DNA of 64,000 bases from Pseudanabaena sp. ABRG5-3 (GTDB lineage: Bacteria; Cyanobacteriota; Cyanobacteriia; Pseudanabaenales; Pseudanabaenaceae), in contig NZ_AP017566.1 in assembly GCF_003967015.1 (NCBI RefSeq), forward strand, positions 46,609 through 110,608. Reading direction: 5' to 3'. The notes under the pieces were generated by a model. That model was given only the letters and a program-made list of their open reading frames with translations. It did not search any database and was not told the origin of the DNA. Of the stretch, positions 57,045 to 64,000 are shown piece after piece (within the stretch, counting starts at the first letter, position 1; each line of letters starts with the position of its first letter). A program made the position numbers and the translations under genes.

Positions 57045-57090
57045 GAACGGCGATCTCCTAAAAATCACGACTCATTGTAATAGCGATCAC
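57045..57090 (+). repeat. left copy of a 45-bp direct repeat
   Basis: The stretch from about GAACGGCGATCTCC to TAATAGCGATCAC matches 58996-59040 at most positions. The shared core is AAATCACGACTCAT and GTAATAGCGATC. The two copies flank the pentapeptide-repeat gene in the same orientation. Confidence 0.7.
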
Positions 57091-57132
57091 TTTTAGAAGA
57101 TAGATTGTTAATGCGATCGCTAGATCCCTTAA

Positions 57133-57273
57133 ACGCAACTGCTGGAGTTGATAGATTTATTGCGAGTTGCTCTTGATGGGGAAAAAATATTGCCACTGGA
57201 TCAATAAGCAGAGCTAGACACTTTAGTGCTGCACTACGAGCGGAAACTTACACTAACAAACGCTTTAATGTAG
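57133..57273 (+). pseudogene. possible decayed small gene with in-frame stop
   Basis: One frame reads as a plausible helical peptide (QLLELIDLLRVALDGEKILP) up to a TAA, then continues in the same frame (AELDTLVLHYERKLTLTNAL) to a TAG at 57271. No start codon precedes it. I do not recognise the parent family; it could also be chance. Confidence 0.25.
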
Positions 57274-57386
57274 TAATGGGCTAATATTACATTGCGCTCA
57301 ATTATTTCTTATAGTAAGCAACACGAAAAGTTGTTTAATTATCAGGCTATTAGTAGTTTGCGTAGAGAGAATGATGACTATAATGG

Positions 57387-58892
57387 ATGATTTTAGGAAT
57401 GAAAAATAAATTAACAGTTTGGATAAGCAATCAGTGGAAATCTTCAAACTACCTAAGATATATTCTTAAATTGTTAAAACCTAAGATGAATTGGTTTCCC
57501 TTGCTAGGATTTATCTTTACTATAGTTCTTGTAATTGGTATTCCAGTTGGAATATTTGCTTTACTTTCTCCATCAAATTTTCAAGAACGAAAGGAAGCTA
57601 CTCAACTTATCATCCAAGGTATGGGTGCATTAGTGATATTGACAGGGCTTTACTTTACTTGGAGAGGTAGTCAAGTTGCTCAGGAAAATCTTAAAGTTGC
57701 TCAGGAAAATCTTAAGGTTGCTCAAGATGGCAAAATTACAGAACGATTTAGTAGAGCAATCGATCAACTCGGAAACAAGCAACAAGTTGAGATTCGTTTA
57801 GGGGGTATCCATGCTTTAGGACGAATAGCTAAAGACTCAGAAACTGACTATTGGACAGTCATGGAAATTTTAGCTGCTTACATTCGACAAAATGCATTTT
57901 GGAACGGAATTGATTTATCTGAAGATCAATTGTCGGAAGAAACTACTACGACTGTTCAAGCAATTCTCGACATTTTCAAACGGCGAAACCTAAATTATGA
58001 GAAGGTTAAAGAACACTATTTTGATTTAGGAAAAACAAATTTAGTAAAGGCAAAACTGGGAGGAATATATTTTGGTAAAGCAAATCTTTCTAGAGTAAAT
58101 CTTAGCAATGCATATTTAGTCAATGCCTGTCTCGAAGGAGTATATTTAAACTTAGCTATCCTTAGCAATGCTATTTTAGATGGTGCAAACCTTAAAAGTG
58201 CAGAGTGTATGGAATCAAAATTTGTTCATGCTTATCTAACTAAAACAATCCTTAGTGATGCATATTTAGTTGAGGCTGACTTTACACGTGCAAATCTTAG
58301 AGAGACTAATTTCACTAATGCAAATCTTTATCGAGCTATCTTTAATTATGCACTCATTAGAGGAAGTATTTTTAAGAATGCAACTCTTAATGAAACAGTA
58401 TTTGTTAATGCAAAACTTATTGAAGTAGATTTAGAAGGAGCAGACCTTAGTGGGGCTAGTTTTAGAGGTGCAAATCTTAGCGGAATAAATTTAAGATATG
58501 CAAATTTATCAAAAGCTAATTTAGAAGGAGCTAATCTTAGTGGAGCTAATTTAGAAGGAGCTAATTTCAGCGAAGCTAATTTACAATGTTTAGACTGGCT
58601 TAGTTTATTTAGTGCTGGTGAAGACCTTACTCCTACAACTGCTAACTTAGAGGGTGCAAATCTAACAAATACAAATTTGGAAAAAGCAATCCTAGCTTTT
58701 GTCAATCTCCAAAATGCAACTCTAACAGGAGCTAACTTAAGTTATGCAGATCTAAATGGAGCCAACCTCCACTTTACAAATCTTAAGGGAACCGATCTGT
58801 CAATAGCCTATGGATTAAATCCTAGTATGCTTGATCATGCTGATATAGATAAAGATACTATTCTTCCAAATTATTTTAAATCAGGTGATTAA
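57387..58892 (+). CDS. membrane-anchored pentapeptide-repeat protein
   Basis: The protein is 501 aa with two hydrophobic segments (about 35-58 and 70-92), then a short heptad-like tandem repeat (VAQENLK twice). Next is a conserved helical region (RFSRAIDQLGN...RLGGIHALGRIA, about 115-175), and from about 210 to 485 there are many A(D/N)LxX pentapeptides (e.g. ANLSGANLEGANFSEANL). The pentapeptides should form a right-handed quadrilateral beta-helix. A fluorinated DNA-gyrase mimic or a scaffold role has been shown only for some relatives, so the function here is unknown. A non-repeat loop (LDWLSLFSAGEDLTPTT) interrupts the helix near 410. The ATG at 57399 is an alternative start. Confidence 0.88.
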   Translation: MILGMKNKLTVWISNQWKSSNYLRYILKLLKPKMNWFPLLGFIFTIVLVIGIPVGIFALLSPSNFQERKEATQLIIQGMGALVILTGLYFTWRGSQVAQENLKVAQENLKVAQDGKITERFSRAIDQLGNKQQVEIRLGGIHALGRIAKDSETDYWTVMEILAAYIRQNAFWNGIDLSEDQLSEETTTTVQAILDIFKRRNLNYEKVKEHYFDLGKTNLVKAKLGGIYFGKANLSRVNLSNAYLVNACLEGVYLNLAILSNAILDGANLKSAECMESKFVHAYLTKTILSDAYLVEADFTRANLRETNFTNANLYRAIFNYALIRGSIFKNATLNETVFVNAKLIEVDLEGADLSGASFRGANLSGINLRYANLSKANLEGANLSGANLEGANFSEANLQCLDWLSLFSAGEDLTPTTANLEGANLTNTNLEKAILAFVNLQNATLTGANLSYADLNGANLHFTNLKGTDLSIAYGLNPSMLDHADIDKDTILPNYFKSGD

Positions 58893-58995
58893 TTTTGAGA
58901 ACTTATGTTCATTGATAACAGGTAATGATCTAATGAGCGTAAGCAGTAGTATGTACTTATCTTTCTTAAATATAAAATAGCTACACCACTCATTA

Positions 58996-59040
58996 AAAAC
59001 GATCGCCTAGAAATCACGACTCATAGTAATAGCGATCGCC
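58996..59040 (+). repeat. right copy of a 45-bp direct repeat
   Basis: This is the near-copy of 57045-57090, running from about ACGATCGCCTAG to TAATAGCGATCGCC. It ends within the stop codon region of the minus-strand nuclease-like gene. Confidence 0.7.
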
Positions 59041-59681
59041 TAACTCCTAAAATCGCCAATATAAGCTCCAATTTGTTTAAGTCCCTGCAAAACTTGGATA
59101 CGTTCTGCTACATTTTCAAGTAACCGATAAGTAGGCGATCGCGTATATTGAGGCATATCTTGGTGGCGATCACATTTCAGAAACAATACTTCTCTTCCAT
59201 TTGTAACCATTCCATAGCAGTTTGACTGTAATTTGGGAGCGCTCAACAAATAAGTAAGTGCTTGGGGAATTCCTGCCGTAACATCTAGCCTTGCAGGTTT
59301 TGATTCGATTACCAAAATCCAAAAACTATCTTGGATCACCAAAATATCAATCCTGCCTTGAACTGCAATAACATTAGCTTCGTCAGTAACTTCGATATTA
59401 GTACTTACTTCTGCTTTTACCAAAAAAGGAAACTGATAGAAACCAGCCAAATCTAGCAATGGTGATACCACGACAAGCTTCACAATTTCTTCGAGAGGTG
59501 GTTCTTCTTGACTGAGATAGGTATAGTTGCGAGTGAGGCGCTCTAGTCCTTGTAGTTCCGCTTCAGTTAGAGTCGGCGCATGATTTAACCATTCATCAAA
59601 AAAGCGATCGTTAGAGTCGAGTCTCAAGCCAAAGGTTTGACGGAGAGTACTAAGGGTAAGGCTACTAGCATTTGTAATCAC
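59040..59681 (-). CDS. type I restriction R-subunit-like PD-(D/E)XK nuclease-fold protein
   Basis: This 213-residue protein resembles the stand-alone HsdR N-terminal-type proteins common in cyanobacteria. The nuclease core is visible as GRIDILVIQ followed by FWILVIESKPA, giving the Asp...Glu-x-Lys catalytic signature, and then QALTYLL and YGMVTNGREVLFL. It is far shorter than a true HsdR (about 1000 aa) and has no helicase motor. No hsdM or hsdS gene is nearby, so it is not part of an obvious restriction system. It may be an orphan nuclease or a domesticated protein. The fold is likely; the function is unknown. Confidence 0.75.
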   Translation of the reverse strand: MITNASSLTLSTLRQTFGLRLDSNDRFFDEWLNHAPTLTEAELQGLERLTRNYTYLSQEEPPLEEIVKLVVVSPLLDLAGFYQFPFLVKAEVSTNIEVTDEANVIAVQGRIDILVIQDSFWILVIESKPARLDVTAGIPQALTYLLSAPKLQSNCYGMVTNGREVLFLKCDRHQDMPQYTRSPTYRLLENVAERIQVLQGLKQIGAYIGDFRS

Positions 59682-59957
59682 GGTTAAATCCTTATGGTAA
59701 TTACATGAAGTTTAGAAGTCTAAGCATTTGATATAGGCTCTAATACTTAATATACAATACCTACTAGGAAAACAGCGATCGCCCCTCTCAACACCAAAAA
59801 ACACGCTCGCCTCTCCAAAAAAATCAAAAAGCGATCGCCCATTCAACACCTCAATATCGCGATCGCCACACCACAAAAAATCAAACAGCGATCGCCCACT
59901 CAATACCTCAAAATCACGATCGCCACTCCAAAAAAATCAAACAGCGATCGCATTATT
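59682..59957. other. intergenic region carrying the HIP1 repeat array
   Basis: I do not accept a gene here. The right-hand two thirds is the tandem repeat at 59771-59951; the left third is AT-rich and unremarkable. Confidence 0.5.
59771..59951. repeat. tandem array of a 56-57 bp HIP1-containing repeat
   Basis: GCGATCGC octamers recur at 59775, 59831, 59888 and 59944, i.e. every 56-57 bp. Between them lie similar segments: a CCCNCTCAANACC-type stretch, a second (C/G)CGATCGCC or variant, then CACC/CTCC and AAAAAATCAAACA. Single copies with the same spacing occur at 60539-60603 and, more diverged, at 56278-56340. Confidence 0.85.
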
Positions 59958-60287
59958 TTAGAACTGGGGTTTGATATGAGTGTTCCATACTTCACGTAAG
60001 TTATCAGCATCTTCTTGAGATAGATGCCCTAATTTAGTAATTAGTAGAGATTTCTCTAAGCAATCAAGTCGTGATAAACGGACTGTTGATGCGACTCGTA
60101 AACCACTGGTTGACCAGTCTTTTAGTAAAACATCGGTTTGTGTTCTCGGCTGTGCAGATGTCACTGCTGCTAATACAACATCGGCTCCATCTAGCCAAAG
60201 AATTAATACGGGTCTCTTTTTTGAAGATATGCCATTGGTAAAAGGAATTGCTGCAACCCAGATTTCTCCTGCCTTAATAGTCGTCAT
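59958..60287 (-). CDS. MazF/PemK-like toxin
   Basis: The protein is about 109 aa. I start it at the ATG at 60287 (MTTIKAGEIWVAAIPF), which overlaps the antitoxin stop by 14 bp, rather than 12 bp upstream. It has the PemK/MazF opening (GEIWVA.IPF), the KKRPVLIL strand, the AAVTSAQPR segment and the conserved Ser/Arg region (ASTVRLSRLDCLEK). These proteins are sequence-specific mRNA endoribonucleases. All core segments seem present, so it may be active. Confidence 0.88.
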   Translation of the reverse strand: MTTIKAGEIWVAAIPFTNGISSKKRPVLILWLDGADVVLAAVTSAQPRTQTDVLLKDWSTSGLRVASTVRLSRLDCLEKSLLITKLGHLSQEDADNLREVWNTHIKPQF

Positions 60288-60480
60288 ATAATCCTTCATC
60301 TTCTGGCGAATAACTTTTTAAAAAGGCATCATGGGCGCGATCGCCTGTTTGTGATTTTGGCTGAATAGTGATGAGCCATTTACCTTTGCCAATTCCTTCT
60401 ACTATGGAGCTAGGTATTGTAAGTTTTTCTCCGTCTTGAAGCTCTATTTCAAAAGCTAATTGTAATAACTGGCTTTTCAT
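60274..60480 (-). CDS. probable antitoxin partner of the MazF/PemK-like toxin
   Basis: This 68-residue acidic protein is encoded directly upstream of, and overlapping, the toxin gene. Residues 10-40 (FEIELQDGEKLTIPSSIVEG) look like a short beta-rich segment; the C-terminus (SYSPEDEGLYDDY) is strongly acidic, as expected for the toxin-binding tail of an antitoxin. It does not show a clear AbrB/MazE or RHH DNA-binding motif, so autoregulation is uncertain. The role is inferred from position and charge. Confidence 0.7.
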   Translation of the reverse strand: MKSQLLQLAFEIELQDGEKLTIPSSIVEGIGKGKWLITIQPKSQTGDRAHDAFLKSYSPEDEGLYDDY

Positions 60481-60535
60481 ATTGTGTAGATACTAAAATA
60501 TTTAAAATCCTAACATAGAGTTAGGTTTGGGTTTT

Positions 60536-60605
60536 AGAGCGATCGCCCCTCTCAACACCCAAAATCGCGATCGCCACACCACAAAAAATCAAACAGCGAT
60601 CGCTC
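60536..60605. repeat. single copy of the HIP1-containing repeat
   Basis: Octamers at 60539, 60567 and 60596 enclose one 57-bp unit with the same internal segments as the array at 59771-59951. It lies upstream of the toxin-antitoxin pair. Confidence 0.75.
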
Positions 60606-60705
60606 TTAGCAGACCTTTGAGCAAATAGTAGAATTTCAGACTTTTGAAAATGAATGAAGTAAAATAAAACAAATTGAACTTTAGTCCTAATTGGAACACA
60701 AACAT

Positions 60706-61308
60706 ATGGATCCTGCAACAATAGGTGTTTTAGGTGTTTTAGCATCAGCGTTAATTTCTGCTTTTGTTGCTCATCAAACATCTTCCTTGCAACTAAGAGT
60801 TAACACCGATCAGCAATTTAGTCTTTTGCTGTTTCAAAATAGGCTGGAATCATATCGTTCTCTATATAAGCATCTAAGCGATTTTATTAAAATCCTTAAT
60901 TTTGGAAAACTTTCAGATCAAGGTGTGTTAGACACAGCAATATCCAGAGATGATGTTGTTCAATTTCTTCTAGGGCTTGAAAAATGGGATAGTGAAAATG
61001 CGATCTACTTGACTAATTACACATCTGGAATATGTATAAAGCTACGTAAAGAGCTTTACCAGCTTATCAGTAAAAGTAATGAATACTTTAAGTCTGAGTT
61101 GGGAATTGGTTCTTTAGATAGGGAAACGCTTTACAGAAATATCGCAGGATTGGAAGCAGCTATTAAAAATGAGATTGGAGTATATGCAATTAGACCATTT
61201 CCAACCAACACTGACTTCAAACCTATTTCTACATACGAGGAGGCAAGAAAATATGCAATAGACGCAAAAGAAAGGCTTAAAGCATTGCCTGATAGTGATC
61301 AATTATAA
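60706..61308 (+). CDS. membrane-anchored hypothetical protein
   Basis: This protein of about 200 aa starts at the ATG at 60706 (MDPATIGVLGVLAS). A single hydrophobic segment (about residues 4-25) is followed by a mostly helical cytoplasmic-type domain with several charged helices (LRVNTDQQFSLLLFQNRLES, EEARKYAIDAKERL). I do not recognise the family. Reading-frame length and composition look genuine. It stands alone between the toxin-antitoxin module and the isocitrate dehydrogenase gene. Confidence 0.7.
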   Translation: MDPATIGVLGVLASALISAFVAHQTSSLQLRVNTDQQFSLLLFQNRLESYRSLYKHLSDFIKILNFGKLSDQGVLDTAISRDDVVQFLLGLEKWDSENAIYLTNYTSGICIKLRKELYQLISKSNEYFKSELGIGSLDRETLYRNIAGLEAAIKNEIGVYAIRPFPTNTDFKPISTYEEARKYAIDAKERLKALPDSDQL

Positions 61309-61454
61309 GTTTTCTGGAACGAATAACAATTGTGATGCAATAGAATTTTGTAGCCCGACAGCGTAGAGTTTGTGAGGATATTACACTCTGGATAACTACA
61401 AACCTTATACAGAATTGATACACGCCTGTTAAAGTTGTCTATTTCGAGTCAAGA

Positions 61455-61646
61455 TTAGGCAATCAAAAATAGTTTGCTTCGTTGTTTGAGTTCGGAGAAG
61501 TTATCGGCAATGCCTTTCAGGATGTATCCCCCCAAAGAGAAATAGTTTTTAACTGATCGCCGATAATCTTCAATTGTTTTGTTTTTTAGGTAAGGGTAAT
61601 TTCTGAATGCAACGATACGAATCGGGTTAACTAAGCCATGTATCAT
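61455..61646 (-). CDS. possible small hypothetical protein
   Basis: This 63-codon frame encodes a basic peptide (MIHGLVNPIRIVAFRNYPYL...) with tyrosine- and lysine-rich composition. It could be a real small gene or the remnant of a longer one; no domain is recognised and no clear ribosome-binding site is present. Confidence 0.3.
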   Translation of the reverse strand: MIHGLVNPIRIVAFRNYPYLKNKTIEDYRRSVKNYFSLGGYILKGIADNFSELKQRSKLFLIA

Positions 61647-61650
61647 TTAA

Positions 61651-63918
<2,268 letters not shown>

Positions 63919-64000
63919 TACCAAGTGCTGATGTTTTGATTAATTGTGTTGCAGATCTACAGTGCTTTACGCTTAAACCCGAACCAAGAAAATTTTTAAA

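Larger units (their letters stand above)
56987..57386. other. 400-bp gene-poor stretch before the pentapeptide gene
   Basis: This region includes the higBA promoter region, the left copy of a 45-bp direct repeat (57045-57090) and the short broken reading frame at 57133-57273. I found no other coding signal or hairpin. Confidence 0.4.

Noticed and set aside
59712..59903. 63-codon minus-strand frame with repeated GRSLFDF-like peptides
   Set aside because: It is the translation of the HIP1 repeat array; periodicity follows the DNA repeat and there is no independent coding signal.
59771..59951. Regular spacing resembling a CRISPR array
   Set aside because: The whole 56-57 bp unit is similar between copies, so there are no unique spacers, and no cas gene is nearby.
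60521..60781. 86-codon minus-strand frame
   Set aside because: It runs through a copy of the HIP1 repeat and overlaps the start of the plus-strand gene at 60706; the peptide is repeat-derived.

Overview
The window looks like cyanobacterial chromosomal DNA. It is moderately AT-rich and studded with the HIP1 octamer GCGATCGC. Many gene products are typical of filamentous cyanobacteria, and a Pseudanabaena-like organism is only a guess. About 70% of the window is a hybrid non-ribosomal peptide/polyketide (NRPS/PKS) locus. The rest is a Wzx/Wzy-type polysaccharide locus, a small toxin-antitoxin and repeat islet, and a housekeeping isocitrate dehydrogenase gene.

Region 1 (1-24055, minus strand). 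Transcription runs right to left from a divergent promoter region at 24056-24199. The order is: Fe(II)/2-oxoglutarate (PhyH-type) dioxygenase; SGNH/GDSL hydrolase; a loading protein (adenylation-KR-carrier) with the split pseudo-Asub signature of alpha-keto-acid modules; NRPS C-A-T (Val-like code); PKS KS-AT-KR-ACP; NRPS C-A-T-C-A-T (Ser-like, then Ile/Val-like codes); and an NRPS that starts C-A and runs off the left edge.

Region 2 (24200-43672, plus strand). A type II thioesterase is followed by three successive KS-AT-KR-ACP proteins and a terminal NRPS C-A-T-TE with a Gly-like code. This arm has the only chain-releasing domain seen and no loading module, while the minus arm has a loading module and no release domain in view. 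I infer that the minus arm starts one product and the plus arm finishes it: alpha-hydroxy acid, Val plus C2 (a statine-type unit), Ser, Ile/Val, unknown residue(s), three hydroxylated C2 units, Gly, release.

Region 3 (43672-56158, plus strand). The NRPS stop codon overlaps the start of a Wzx-like flippase. Then follow a GT4 glycosyltransferase, a Wzy-like polymerase, a secreted TIM-barrel glycoside-hydrolase-like protein, a second GT4 enzyme, a WecA/MraY-family sugar-phosphate transferase, a third GT4 enzyme, an atypical SDR, a GINT1_N-like beta-propeller protein and a GalE-like epimerase. Together they look like a lipid-linked polysaccharide assembly and export system, physically fused to the peptide cluster.

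Region 4 (56159-61686). A gene-poor islet holds higBA, a membrane-anchored pentapeptide-repeat protein flanked by 45-bp direct repeats, a type I restriction R-like nuclease-fold protein, a mazF/pemK-type module, a membrane-anchored hypothetical protein, and a HIP1-bearing 56-57 bp repeat present singly and in tandem.

Region 5 (61687-63918, plus strand). Monomeric NADP-dependent isocitrate dehydrogenase. I saw no tRNA, rRNA, CRISPR array or intact insertion sequence.
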